A stretch of 64,000 nucleotides of DNA from Doris montereyensis (lineage: Eukaryota; Mollusca; Gastropoda; Nudibranchia; Dorididae): NCBI GenBank assembly GCA_037039925.1, contig JAXRKP010001455.1:1-64000 (forward strand), written 5' to 3'. Position numbers and translations under genes: made by a program. Positions 11,226-24,095 of the stretch are shown here, piece after piece (within the stretch, counting starts at the first letter, position 1; each line of letters opens with the position of its first letter). The notes under the pieces were generated by a model that saw only the letters and a program-made list of their open reading frames with translations, was not told the origin of the DNA and made no database searches.

Positions 11226-11990
11226 GGCGTCTGTGATGATGACAAACAGTTAGGCAAGGGGCATGTCGGAAATGAAGGGCATAAGGCGTCTGTGATGATG
11301 ACAAACGGTTAGGCAAGGGGCATGTCGGAAATGAAGGGCATAAGGCGTCTGTGATGATGACAAACAGTTAGGCAAGGGGCATGTCGGAAATGAAGGGCAT
11401 AAGGCGTCTGTGATGATGACAAACAGTTAGGCAAGGGGCATGTCGGAAATGAAGGGCATAAGGCGTCTGTGATGATGACAAACAGTGAGGCAAGGGGCAT
11501 GTCGGAAATGAAGGACATAAGGCGTCTGTGATGATGACAAACAGTTAGGCAAAGGGGCATGTCGGAAATGAAGGGCATAAGGCGTCTGTGATGATGACAA
11601 ACACTCAAACAGTGAGGCAAGGGGCATGTCGGAAATGAAGGGCATAAGGCGTCTGTGATGATGACAAACAGTTAGGCAAGGGGCATGTCGGAAATGAAGG
11701 GCATAAGGCGTCTGTGATGATGACAAACAGTTAGAGGCAAGGGGCATGTCGGAAATGAAGGGCATAAGGCGTCTGTGATGATGACAAACAGTGAGGCAAA
11801 GGGCATGTCGGAAATGAAGGACATAAGGCGTCTGTGATGATGACAAACAGTGAGGCAAGGGGCATGTCGGAAATTAAGGGCATAAGGCGTATGTGATGAT
11901 GACAAACACTCAAACAGTGAGGCAAGGGGCATGTCGGAAATGAAGGGCATAAGGCGTCTGTGATGATGACAAACAGTTAGGCAAGGGCAT
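11226..11990. repeat. 59 bp minisatellite, about 13 copies
   Basis: Units contain aaggcgtctgtgatgatgac, aaacagttaggcaaggggca and tgtcggaaatgaagggc. The second and third blocks match the outer left end of fold-back family C at 22.81 and 46.96 kb, and the array runs straight into a remnant of that element. Two units carry an 8 bp insertion (actcaaac). The CHHHRRLMPFISDMPL frames are artefacts. Confidence 0.94.
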
Positions 11991-12176
11991 GTCGAAAATG
12001 AAGGACGTGACATTGCATAATATGAAATCCCCATAGGAACAAAGACGAGACAAAATACAAGGAATAGACAGAAAAAAAAACTACGCATAGTTAGATCGGT
12101 TGGCAGCACGCTTTCTCTTCTATTCCTTGTATTTGTCTTGTCTTTGTTCATTTGATTTACTGTCATTTCCTTCACT
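11991..12176 (+). mobile_element. fold-back tRNA-type element, family C, deleted copy
   Basis: The left arm (aggaacaaagacgagacaaa, tacaaggaatagacagaaa) and the right arm (attccttgtatttgtcttg, tctttgttcatttga) are inverted copies. Between them is the A-box side of the tRNA-like core (tagttagatcggttggcagc) directly joined to the right arm. The B-box half found in the 22.8 kb copy is deleted. Confidence 0.8.
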
Positions 12177-12389
12177 TAAGCCTCGTGAGAGCACTGATTG
12201 CACGATGTATGGGTATCAATTGAGTCCAGGAAGAAATAAGTTGAGAAAGGCGGATAAAGCAGCCTACACAACTACCGTACTGAGACGATACATGCCATGA
12301 TCTGACATGTTGAGATGACCCGACAATTTAAAGAAAAGTCTAAATTCTCACCCAAGATGTCTAGGCTGCACTTTGTCTACGGGGAAGGT

Positions 12390-12495
12390 TGTACTTGGAA
12401 AAGCTGGAGAAAAAACCTTTTAACCTGCCGGGGCTTGAACATACGATCTTTTGGTTGAGAGGCCGACACCTTTCCTCTGGACTACCGAGTCTCCT
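12390..12495 (-). mobile_element. SINE family B head fragment
   Basis: On the minus strand: ctcggtagtccagaggaaag, a gtcggcctctcaaccaaaag block and a B box (cgtatgttcaagcccc). Only the tRNA-like head and a short body part remain. Confidence 0.75.
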
Positions 12496-12629
12496 TAAAG
12501 AAGCCATGCAATAAATTAATGTAGTAGCAGTCTTTGTAATGTGTTTCGAACAAAAATTGAAAATACCGATTGAAAATGTTCTGTACGGTACATGTAGTTA
12601 GACTATTTTCTTTTCACGTATTTTTTACT

Positions 12630-14620
12630 TACAAACCTATACTACACTACAACCCTATACTACACTACAAACCTATATTACACTACAAACCTACACTACA
12701 CTAAAACCCCACTACTACACTACAAACCTACACTACACTACAAACCTACACTACACTACAAACCTACACTACACTACAAACCTACACTACACTACAAACC
12801 TACACTACACTACAACCCTATACTACACTACAAACCTACACTACAACTACTACCCTACTACTAAACAAACCTTTATTACACTACAATCCTACACTAGACT
12901 ACAAACCTACACTACACTACAAACCTACACTACACTAAAAACCTACACTACACTACAACCCTATACTACACTACAAACCTATACTACACTACAACCCTAT
13001 ACTACACTACAAATCTATATTACACTACAACCCTATACTACTACAACCCTATACTACACTACAAACCTATACTACACTACAAACAAACATAACTATATTA
13101 CACTACAACCCTACTACTACACTACAACCCTATACTACACTACAACCCTATACTACACTACAACCCTATACTACACTACAACCCTATACTACACTACAAC
13201 CCTATACTACTACAACCCTATACTACACTACAAACCTATACTACACTACAAACCTATATTACACTACAACCTATACTACACTACAACCCTATACTACACT
13301 ACAACTACTACTACTACAACCCTATACTACACTACAACCCTACTACTACTACTACAACCCTATACTACTACTACAACATTTCAAACTACACTACAACCCT
13401 ACCTACACTACAACCCTATACTACACACAACCTACTACTACACTACAACCCTATACTACACTACAACCCTACACTACTACTACAACCCTATACTACACTA
13501 CAAACCTATACTACACTACAAACCTACACTACAACCCTACACTACACTACAACCCTACACTACACTACAAACCTACTACTACACTACAAACCTATACTAC
13601 ACTACAAACCTACATTACACTACAACCCTACACTACACTACAACCCTACTACTACACTACAAACCTATACTACACTACAAACCTATACTACACTACAAAC
13701 TACACTACATTACACTACACTACAACCTATACTACACTACAAACTACACTACACTACAAACCTAGTACTACCTGCTACTGCTACTACTACTACTACTACT
13801 ACTACACTACAACCTATACTACACTACAAACCTATATTACCTATACTACAAACCTATATTACACTATACACTACACTACAAACCTATACTACACTACAAC
13901 CCAACTGCACTACAAACCTACTACACTACAAACCTATACTACACTACAAACCTATACTACACTACAAACCTATACTACACTACAAACCTATACTACACTA
14001 CAAACCTATACTACACTACAAACCTATACTACACTACAAACCTATACTACTACACTACAAACATATACTAACCTATATTACACTACAAACCTATACTACA
14101 CTACAAACCTATACTAACCTATATTACACTACAAACCTATACTACACTACAAACCTATACTACACTACAAAACCATACTAACCTATATTACAACAAACCT
14201 ATACTACACTACAAACTATACTACACTACAAACCTATATTACACTACAAACCTATACTACACTACAAACCTACTACTACTAACTACAAACCTACACTACA
14301 AATCTACACTACAACTAATAACCTACACTACACTACAAACCTATATTACACTACAACCCTATACTACACTACAAACCTATCCTACACTACAAACCTACAC
14401 TACAAATCTACACTACACTAATAACCTACACTACACTACAAACCTATACTACACTACAACCCTACACTACACTACAACCCTATATTACACTACAAACCTA
14501 TACTACACTACAAACCTATACTACACTACAACCCTATACTACACTACAAACCTACACTACAAATCTACACTACACTAATAACCTACACTACACTACAAAC
14601 CTACAATACACTACAAATTT
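12630..14620. repeat. degenerate 18 bp array, about 2 kb
   Basis: Roughly 110 units of cctatactacactacaaa with variants cctacactacactacaaa and accctatactacactaca. The array is interspersed with short CTA runs and irregular joins. Unit phase slips often, so it is either old or poorly resolved in the assembly. Confidence 0.95.
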
Positions 14621-15599
14621 TTACTCGGGGTGATAATTTACATCGAGAGCTTTTCTACATTAATCAGGCAAAATTTATTTGTTCTACGGACGGCATCGAG
14701 AGCTGTTCTACATTAATCAGGCAAAATTCATTTGTTTTACCGCCGGAAAGAACTTGGAATAATCTCAAATTTGAAACAACAAAAATCTAAGATTATAAAT
14801 AGTTTTAAGATTGCAAATTAATACCGAGCTCAGTTCATTTAAAAACATATTTGATGAATGATTTGAATCTTAAAATATTTCATGATGTATCCTTATTAGT
14901 CTATGACTTCTCAACATATATTTTAGGGCATCCAAAGGCCATTTGACCTAATTTTGAACCTTTAATCTATAATCTAATCTATATTATGGACTACAATTTA
15001 ACTTAAATTCAAATTCAGATCGCTCAGCAATATTTTTTATTTATTGTGCAAAACATTATCAACATAATGCTTACATCAAGGAATAGGCAGAGATTTGTTT
15101 GACATTCCGCACAGATCGAATCAAGTTTTACAAGGCAGGCAAACAACGCGTACTATCTTCACGCGTTTATTGAGATCAAAACAAACGGCTATTTCGATTA
15201 ATAGAACATTCTTGACCAGCAAACAGCAACCTAATGCCAAACATGTTTCATCTTGTGATGAAAACAGGATAGAATCATGTGATCTTCACCCATTCGAAAC
15301 ACTTATTACGTCATAAACTCCGTCTCTGTCTTGAAGTATTTTCTTCCCGTATTAGATCCAAATCAAAATTATAATCCAGGTATTTCGTAACGGGCCTTTA
15401 GACCTCAAGAATGTCACAAAACCAGATGAGATACAACTGGAAGAGGAACACAGCACAATTTGGCCAAGTGAAGCGTCGGTTATAAATAAACATGGAAGTG
15501 AAATAGAGGCAGAGAAAAAATCATTTGGACAGACCTGTTTAACTCTCACATATACTACAGTATAATAATATGAAGAGTGGCAGACATGCGTTCAACTCA
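14621..15599. other. no recognised gene; short direct duplication
   Basis: AT-rich. A segment catcgagagctnttctacat...caggcaaaattnatttg occurs twice (14640-14685 and 14693-14738). A 73-codon open frame at 15095-15316 on + has no motif or splice support. Confidence 0.5.
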
Positions 15600-15660
15600 G
15601 GGGACTTGGTAGTCAGAGGCAGAGTGTCGGTCTCTCAACCAAAACTTTGAGGAAATCCTT
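15600..15660 (+). mobile_element. SINE family B head fragment
   Basis: gggacttggtagtcagaggc followed by gagtgtcggtctctcaacc and aaaactttgagg match the tRNA-like head of family B at 9.5 and 37.2 kb. The body is replaced by a GA microsatellite. Confidence 0.6.
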
Positions 15661-15702
15661 GGCTGTTTACAGATGGCATCAAATCCTCTCGTTTCTCTAG
15701 TG

Positions 15703-16725
<1,023 letters not shown>

Positions 16726-17050
16726 CGGGATTCGGTGGCCCAGAGGCTAGGTATCGGCCCCTCCAAGAAAAACGTCGTGGGTTCGTACCCAACAGGTTCA
16801 ACACATTTCTTGAGCATTTTCGAGTACCCCCCTCCCCCTTCCCTCTTCCTCCTCCGTGGTCCAAGTAGGTGGATCGACACCTAATGCCATCGGAGACGGG
16901 TGATAAACAGAAGTACCATGTGCAGATCAAAAACACTATGTGCACGTCAAAGATCCCATGACTGTTTGCACGGCAGTCTGGGCAAAATAAAATAACAAAA
17001 CAAAACCGAGATCACCTTAGTTGTGGATGAAGGTAAACCCAATCAAATCA
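16726..17050 (+). mobile_element. SINE family B, near full length
   Basis: The head has an A box (ttcggtggcccagaggctag) and a B box (cgtgggttcgtaccc). The body has taggtggatcgacacctaat, catcggagacgggtgataaa, gatcaaaaacactatgtgca and gcagtctgggcaaaat, and the tail has agatcaccttagttgtgga. This is the clearest full copy of the family. A C-rich insertion lies at 16827-16855. Confidence 0.88.
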
Positions 17051-17073
17051 AACGTCTTTCTATCTCAGACCCT

Positions 17074-17115
<42 letters not shown>

Positions 17116-17744
17116 TTCTGTCTTCTCTGGAGTTCTCACTTATTGTCTTATTCAAACTTTGACCTCTCTGGGGATGGGGGGGGGGATATTTCTTTGTTGT
17201 CACGTCAACACACATTGCTAAGAATAGAATTGGACCCACCATTGAAATATATAATCTTTAACGACACCATTCAAAAAAACTTGCTTTGAGATCAACACAT
17301 GCATTAAAGCAAAGAAGATAAGATTTTACAGACGGAAAAGAAAATGCCAGGACAGTAACCCGTATGAAGATCATTTCGGAACATCTAAACAATATACACC
17401 TGAAGGCAGATTGAAACTGATAAAGAAAGAAAGAAACGCATATGCATGGACAAATACACAAATACATTCATACATGCCAATACATGTTAATAATTATTCA
17501 TATTAATGTCTTTACCCATCATTGAGGTTTACAACCATGAAAGATGGAAGACATAAGTTTGGAGGAAAAATATTGGATCCTGATAAATTGTGTAACTGTG
17601 TTAGTTTGTAGTTCAAATTATGGCTATCAAAATCACATTATAATATTATGAAGCAAAAGTAAAGGCATTGCAGTGGAACTCTCCGTCCTTTCCATTCTGC
17701 ACTTGTGTTTCGTTCCTCACCAAAACCCCGACCACTAATCCCTA
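17051..17744. other. CT run and short LINE-tail-like fragment
   Basis: A (CT)n run lies at 17081-17113. At 17335-17435 the sequence aaaatgccaggacagtaacc ... gaaactgataaagaaagaaa matches the 3' end of the RTE-like LINE at 36,145-36,225. It is therefore either a severely truncated LINE copy or a SINE with a shared tail. The rest is unremarkable. Confidence 0.5.
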
Positions 17745-18130
17745 TAACCCACAGTCCCTATAACCCACAGTCCCTATAACCCACAGTCCCTATAACCCAC
17801 ACTCCCTATAACCCACACTCCCTATAACCCACACCCCCTTTAACCCACACTCCCTTTAACCCATACCCCTATAACCCATACTCCCTATAACCCTTTAACC
17901 CATACTCCCTATAACCCATACTCCCTATAACCCATACTCCCTACCCATACTCCCTTTAACCCTATAACCCACACTCCCTATAACCCACACTCCCTATAAA
18001 CCCACACTCCCTATAACCCATACTCCCTATAACCCACACTCCCTATAACCCACACTCCCTATAACCCACACTCCCTATAACCCACACTCCCTATAAAACT
18101 CCCATACTCCCTATAACCCATACTCCCTGA
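17745..18130. repeat. 16 bp tandem repeat, about 24 copies
   Basis: Units of tccctataacccacac with variants cagtccctataaccca and catactccctataacc. Although it looks CCCTAA-like, the unit is not the TTAGGG telomere repeat. Confidence 0.93.
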
Positions 18131-18183
18131 AGCCTTCCATGAGAATGTTTTGTTTTGAGGCAGCATTTGAATTCGAGGATCTG

Positions 18184-18400
18184 GGGAGCCTCAGTAGTCA
18201 AGGCCCACTCTCAACTCAAAGGTTGTTTAAGTCCTGACAGTGGTTAAAATATTTTCACGTGTTGTTTTTTAGTAAAATCTAATGCCCTGGTAGGTAGGTG
18301 GATCGACACCTAAGTTCCATCTATAACCCAAATCACAACACTATGTGCACATTTAAGATCCCTAAAAATAACCTTTGTTGTACTGGGTACAATCCAAACA
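18184..18400 (+). mobile_element. SINE family B, diverged copy
   Basis: Family order is kept: a degenerate head, then taggtaggtggatcgacacc, an aatcacaacactatgtgcac block and taaagatccctaaaaataac-like sequence with a degenerate tail. A ctataaccc word replaces part of the body at about 18,320, as if copied from the array upstream. Confidence 0.6.
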
Positions 18401-20030
18401 CATCCCATGTAAAAAATAATCCATTCATATTGTCTCCCTAATCAAGTTATCAAGTATAACCTGCCAACCAATGAGCCAACTCCCTATAAGGCCCATGAGC
18501 TCATTGCATCCCTATAACCCGAGCATGATTTTAACCCACTTTCCACAACTCATTGTGAATTAAAACAATAACCCACAAATTCAATACTTGAAATAATACA
18601 ACAGATGGAACTTTAATATCATTGTTTCAGTACTTTGAAATAATACAACAGGAAAGCATTGCAAATTCTAGATTGATAGTAACAAATGAATATGAGAAGA
18701 GATCAACCAACTTGTTAATGGTAAATCAAAGAATGATTAAAAAAACATGCCCAAAACATTAATATAACCCCCCCAAAAAAAAACAATGCACAAATGAACT
18801 CATCATTCAAAGTGGTAAAAAAATACTTTACAAACTTTGTGTTGTTTTTTAAATAAAAATTAATGTGGAATGCCCTGTATAGAACAAAAGAAGGGTAGAA
18901 AATACACGGAAATTCGTACTTAGGGTTTCTCATAATAGAGGCTAGAAAGTGATCAATTAAGAAATAGGGTAACATATAAGAACATTGTGACAACTCAAAA
19001 TGGAAATTAGAGTCAGGGAATTGTTAATATTGGGAATTTCAAAAAAGGCACTCCAGTCAATTGCAATATTGTAACACGACAAGATTGGCTAAGTTGTTGC
19101 AATTATCCAAAGTTGTGATAAACTGAATTTCACTGTGGGCTCAGTAAATTAGGGTTATATCTTTACATTAAAAGTCTTTGAATATTTGTTCTATATTTTT
19201 TGCAGACATAATGCTTTGGGGATATTTTTTTGTTTTGTTTTTTCCCTTTCTGTCTTTCAGAGTTTTGAGCAAGACAACGTGACAATCAATACGGGGCCAA
19301 GGGCAAATTAAAAACAGAGGCCCCTAGCCATTGGGTTTATGCTCATGTGTGAGCCAATATGATTCAATAAAATAAAAGCAACTGGCATCTTTTATGATAA
19401 AAATGACAGACATCATGATCACACACAAGATCGTAGTCACCACATGCTTTTGTTGGATTTGTCCTCACTAGCAGCAAACTGTTTTGATTGTGCAATCAAA
19501 GATATCCACAAATAGTCACAAGTATGTTTGAGCTGTGACCCATGTCTCCGGTGAAATTTACCATTGTGTAGATTCTAAATCTTATATCATGTAGTATTCT
19601 CCAAATTTTTCGTTAGTCTTGACATTGACCCAAAGCAAAGGATTAATAGGAATTAGACCTCAGAACTAATAAACACTAATCCTGGTTTTTCATGTAATCA
19701 AACTTGGGTGTCACACAAAAACTATTCTTTCTATGATCTTCCTGTATCTGGGAAACAGATGTGATCGAGATGAACTCATCATTCAAAATTTAAAAATCCT
19801 TATAGTGTGAATCCATTTGACTACAAATGGCTTTACCACAATTGGTAGCTCTAAGAACAGCAGCAAATAGCTATCCCAATTGCAATATTGTAACACCAAA
19901 TCTTTCCTCCCTGCATTATAAATATAAATCAATTATTACCGTAACTATATGAGACATATATTGAGTAGGCCTATAACATAATTTTACAGCCAAAATTAAA
20001 AAAACATTTCATAATGTTGTTGGTTAAGAG
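18401..20030. other. no recognised gene
   Basis: Long unique-looking AT-rich stretch. Isolated ccctataaccc-like words occur at about 18,483 and 18,513. A 92-codon minus frame at 18,715-18,993 is unsupported. The block tgcaatattgtaacac occurs at 19,061 and 19,881. Parts of 19.55-20.05 kb reappear in the next feature. Confidence 0.5.
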
Positions 20031-20350
20031 AATTAGAGAGAGATAGATAAAGCAGACAAAGAGATAGACACAAGAGAGAGATGGATTTGAGAGAGAGAAA
20101 GAAACCAAAGATGAGAGATATAGAGAGAGAGCTGTGAGAGAAATTTTACCAGAGATGTGAGTATTCTCCAAAGTCTTCACAGAGAGAGGAGAGAACTAAT
20201 AAACACTAAGAGAGCGAGGTGAGAGATCTTCCTGTATCTGGGAAACAGATGTGAGAGAGTGTGAGAGAGAGAGAGAGCAAATAGATTGAGAGAGATGAGT
20301 AAGAGAGAACATAATTTTACAGAGAGAGAATTAGAGAGAGATAGATAGAG
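20031..20350. repeat. GA-rich mosaic containing echoes of upstream DNA
   Basis: GAGA runs alternate with short words found in the same order at 19.55-20.05 kb: tattctccaaa, aactaataaacactaa, gatcttcctgtatctgggaa, gcaaatag and acataattttacag. Either a colinear copy was invaded by GA sequence, or reads from the GA tract and the unique DNA were averaged during assembly. Confidence 0.75.
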
Positions 20351-20955
<605 letters not shown>

Positions 20956-21878
20956 GATTCTGGACATGTCAATAAAGTCAAGGTCTATGCTGAGATCCAT
21001 CGTGCCATCTGCCTGGGTCTTAATGCGGTATTGGTGATTTTTTTATGACAGAAAACTAAAAAAAATGTTAACAAATCCAGAGGGATCTTCTATAATTGAC
21101 ATTAAAGTTTGAGATTAACAATATGAAACGTTTGGTACATACCAAAGTCAAGAAAGTATGCTCCTCAGCAACTCATTGTCTGGGCTTCTTCCTGCTTCTT
21201 TACGGTCACAATCTCACAACAAACGCATTGGAAATCACTGGTTTTGGTTTACCTTAAACAAAAACATTGCTGGAGATAATAACTGTGACGAATGAGTATA
21301 CCCAGAGTGACAGTTTAATTTGTCTTAAGTGACAGCAACAGCATATCATAACCGTAATCTGAACTAGAAGTACTTTAAGATAAATACTTGGTAGATTGCA
21401 AGGGCTGCCAGCCTAGACAACCGAGAACATTAAAAGACGTGTGGATTTCCTCGAAGGTGAATTGAATAGCACGAAATCTATTTCTGTCCAAGTGTACCTT
21501 ACTTCATAGATATCTCCGTATTCGATTACCTCTTCCAGAATTATCGATACTCGTTGTTTCTTTTGAAAGAGACTTCATAGACATTCACACGTCCATGTGT
21601 TCTCTGCCTCCAGGTGGACATCCATACATATCATTCCCTGCGTTTATCCTTAAATAGTTGTGACACAAATAAAAACATAATAAACATGACAATCTGACTT
21701 TTCGTTTATAATCCTTCGTCAGACAACAAACGAGAAATATCTACACATTTGAACACCACCACGCAGTAAGATGTCAGAAGGAAAAAACAGACAGGAGGAG
21801 GGAGGGAGCGAGTAGAGAGAAGAAGAGTCAAAAAGAAGATTTATTATCACTATATCTAAATGTATTACTATTCTTATT
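20956..21878. other. no recognised gene; minus-strand fragment of repeat E
   Basis: Mostly unique. At about 21,703-21,752 the minus strand reads tttctcgtttgttgtctgac followed by gaaggattataaacgaaa, a diverged piece of the repeat at 22.5 and 31.7 kb. Confidence 0.5.
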
Positions 21879-21908
21879 AATAATAATATTATTATTATTA
21901 TTATTATC

Positions 21909-21975
<67 letters not shown>

Positions 21976-22004
21976 CTAGTAATAGTAGTAGTAGTAGTAG
22001 TAGC

Positions 22005-22039
<35 letters not shown>

Positions 22040-22080
22040 ATAGTAGCAGCAGTAGTAGTTGTTGTTGTAGTAGTAGTACT
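21879..22080. repeat. (ATT)n and (AGT)n microsatellites
   Basis: A short ATT run passes into about 180 bp of AGT triplets with a few interruptions (actagtaat, agcagc, ttgttgttg). Confidence 0.95.
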
Positions 22081-22202
22081 AGAAGTAGTAGTATTTAGAT
22101 AGATCTAGTCTTATAGTTATCCTATTTTTTCGTTCTTGTTTCCCATACTCACACCTCTCTCTCTCCCTTTCTTTCTTTCCCTGCCTTTTTTTTTCCCCCT
22201 CT

Positions 22203-22206
<4 letters not shown>

Positions 22207-22270
<64 letters not shown>
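22207..22270. repeat. (CT)n microsatellite
   Basis: About 60 bp of pure CT abutting the left edge of repeat E. Confidence 0.95.
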
Positions 22271-22272
<2 letters not shown>

Positions 22273-22275
22273 TCT

Positions 22276-22585
22276 CTCTATCTCCTTCCTCACCGTTTAT
22301 CACTTACTAATACTTATTTTCATATTTTTATTTCATTCAAGATCTGAACCTCCCATTCTCGCTCATTCTTCACATCCCCCTCTACTACGTTTTTTACCAT
22401 TGCTGTCTTTTTCTTTCTTTCTTTTTCCTTTCTGTTTTTCTTCTGACATCACATTGTGTGATGCCTGAGGTAGTACTTAGATCTAGATTCTACATATTTC
22501 TCGTTTGTTGTCTGACGAATGGTTATACCCGAAACGTCACGTGTTTGTTCTGTCTTTATTAGTGGAGTTGTCACTTATTGTTATA
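22276..22585 (+). repeat. dispersed repeat E, copy 1
   Basis: Shares about 310 bp with 31,447-31,763: ttattttcatatttttattt, agatctgaacctcccattct, a ctgacatcacattg...gatgcctga block, cttagatctagattcta, the ctgacga...gaaacgtc motif and a tail attagtggagttgtcactta. Both copies lie against CT/GA runs. The family is not identified; the motif suggests a Penelope-like or related ribozyme-bearing element. Confidence 0.8.
22512..22538 (+). ncRNA. hammerhead-ribozyme-like core (candidate)
   Basis: The order is CTGACGA, a short hairpin (ggttataccc here, gggttataccc in the 31.7 kb copy), GAAAC, then GTC. That matches the CUGANGA / stem II / GAAA / cleavage-triplet layout of hammerhead ribozymes. ACGT after GAA is self-complementary, as in the tiny stem III of variants reported in Penelope-like elements that act as dimers. 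One unpaired A precedes stem II and stem I looks weak, so activity is unproven. Confidence 0.4.
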
Positions 22586-22596
22586 CTTCGCCCTAG

Positions 22597-22805
<209 letters not shown>

Positions 22806-22807
22806 GA

Positions 22808-23130
22808 TAAAGACAAACAGTGAGGCAAAGGGCATGTCGGAAGTTAATGTAATGACACAAGATAATATGAAAGCCCCATAGGAACAAAGACGAGACAAAC
22901 ACAAGGAATAGACAGAAAAACAATCCTGGCCACCATGGGGATCGAACCCTGGGAGCGTAGTTAGCTCGGTTGATAGCACGCTTTCTTTTCATAGCGAGAC
23001 GATGCGTGCCGACGCAGAGGTCACGGGTTCGATCCCCATGGTGGCCAGGATTTTTTTTCTGTCTAGTCCTTGTGTTTGTCTCGTCTTTGTTCCTATGGTG
23101 CTTTCATATCATCTTGTGTCATTACATACT
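22808..23130 (+). mobile_element. fold-back tRNA-type element, family C, best copy
   Basis: Two inverted arms of about 103 bp (22,847-22,949 and 23,025-23,127) differ at only a few positions. They flank a loop holding a tRNA-like A box (tagttagctcggttgatagc). The right arm starts with the B box (gggttcgatcccc), so the left arm carries an inverted B box. A pol III transcript would fold into one long hairpin. The outer left sequence (cagtgaggcaaagggcatgt) is the block amplified into the 59 bp array at 11.2 kb. Confidence 0.85.
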
Positions 23131-23139
23131 ACTAAGTAC

Positions 23140-23179
<40 letters not shown>

Positions 23180-23182
23180 TTC

Positions 23183-23229
<47 letters not shown>

Positions 23230-23230
23230 A

Positions 23231-23311
<81 letters not shown>

Positions 23312-23312
23312 A
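23131..23312. repeat. (AGT)n microsatellite
   Basis: About 175 bp of AGT with a ttc interruption. It abuts the right end of the fold-back element, so the element is flanked on both sides by the same triplet. Confidence 0.96.
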
Positions 23313-23660
23313 GGAAATATGAAATTGAATATGAAGGCCTAATATGTAGAACAGAGACAGTTACAAAGATAGAAAAGTTTCTGGCACTACCGCCCTTCCT
23401 CGGTCACACAATAACGACACAAGTACAATAATGATTTAGTGGTCGTGAGTGACACTATATGGCTCCAAAATGTGGCCAGTCATGTGATGACCCATCATGT
23501 AAGATCCTTGAGTAAACCTCATAACAATAGAAACCAAATGTGTATATCAATGTAATAAAATAAATAAAAAATAAGAACGTGAAAAATAAAAAAGGAAAAT
23601 ATAAAAAAGGGAAATAAGGGAATGAGGTAAAGCCGCTAATGAACAGAAACAGACAGACAA
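23313..23660. other. no recognised feature
   Basis: Unique AT-rich sequence without supported frames. Confidence 0.5.
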
Positions 23661-23771
23661 ATGGACAGGGAGAGAGAGAGCATATTTCTCGTTTTGTTGT
23701 CTGACGAATGGAGAAACGTCACGTGTTTGTTCTGTCTTTATTAGAGTTGAGAGAGAGAGAGAGAGAGAGAG

Positions 23772-23835
<64 letters not shown>

Positions 23836-23842
23836 AAGAGAG

Positions 23843-23877
<35 letters not shown>

Positions 23878-23880
23878 GAG
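23661..23880. repeat. (GA)n and (GACA)n with inserted repeat E fragment
   Basis: GA runs flank a 63 bp piece of repeat E (23,684-23,746: atttctcgttttgttgtctg, acgaatggagaaacgtcac, gttctgtctttattag). The fragment lacks the stem II hairpin of the hammerhead-like motif. A GACA run ends the block at about 23,876. Confidence 0.85.
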
Positions 23881-23929
23881 GGGAGGGGGTCATGCTGCTA
23901 TCGTAATGATGAATTAATGATATTGTAGT

Positions 23930-24095
23930 TTGCTGTTGAGGCCCGTCTTCGTGAAGAGCAGTTGTATTTTGTTCCGACTCTACAATATTACTATACGTTA
24001 TTCCTCAATAAAGTTTCATGTTATATCTTATAACCAAGCTGTTTTGGCGTGAATTGATCATAGATATTTCACATTTTGGTGCTGAAACCGTCCGA
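23930..24095 (+). mobile_element. BEL/Pao-like LTR end with primer binding site
   Basis: A stretch with a poly(A) signal (AATAAA at 24,007-24,012) ends in CACA at about 24,073. It is followed at once by ttttggtgctgaaaccgtcc, which resembles the primer-binding-site region after 5' LTRs of BEL/Pao retrotransposons (TGGTGC-GAAACCC type). The LTR start is unclear (about 23,930) and no gag frame follows, so this is at most a decayed 5' end. Confidence 0.4.

Noticed and set aside
17745..18130. Telomere-like array
   Set aside because: The unit is tccctataacccacac, 16 bp, not TTAGGG/CCCTAA; the resemblance is limited to CCCTA and AACCC words.
22955..23045. Functional tRNA gene
   Set aside because: A and B boxes are present, but no clean cloverleaf with a 7 bp acceptor and an anticodon loop can be drawn; the context is a dispersed fold-back element.
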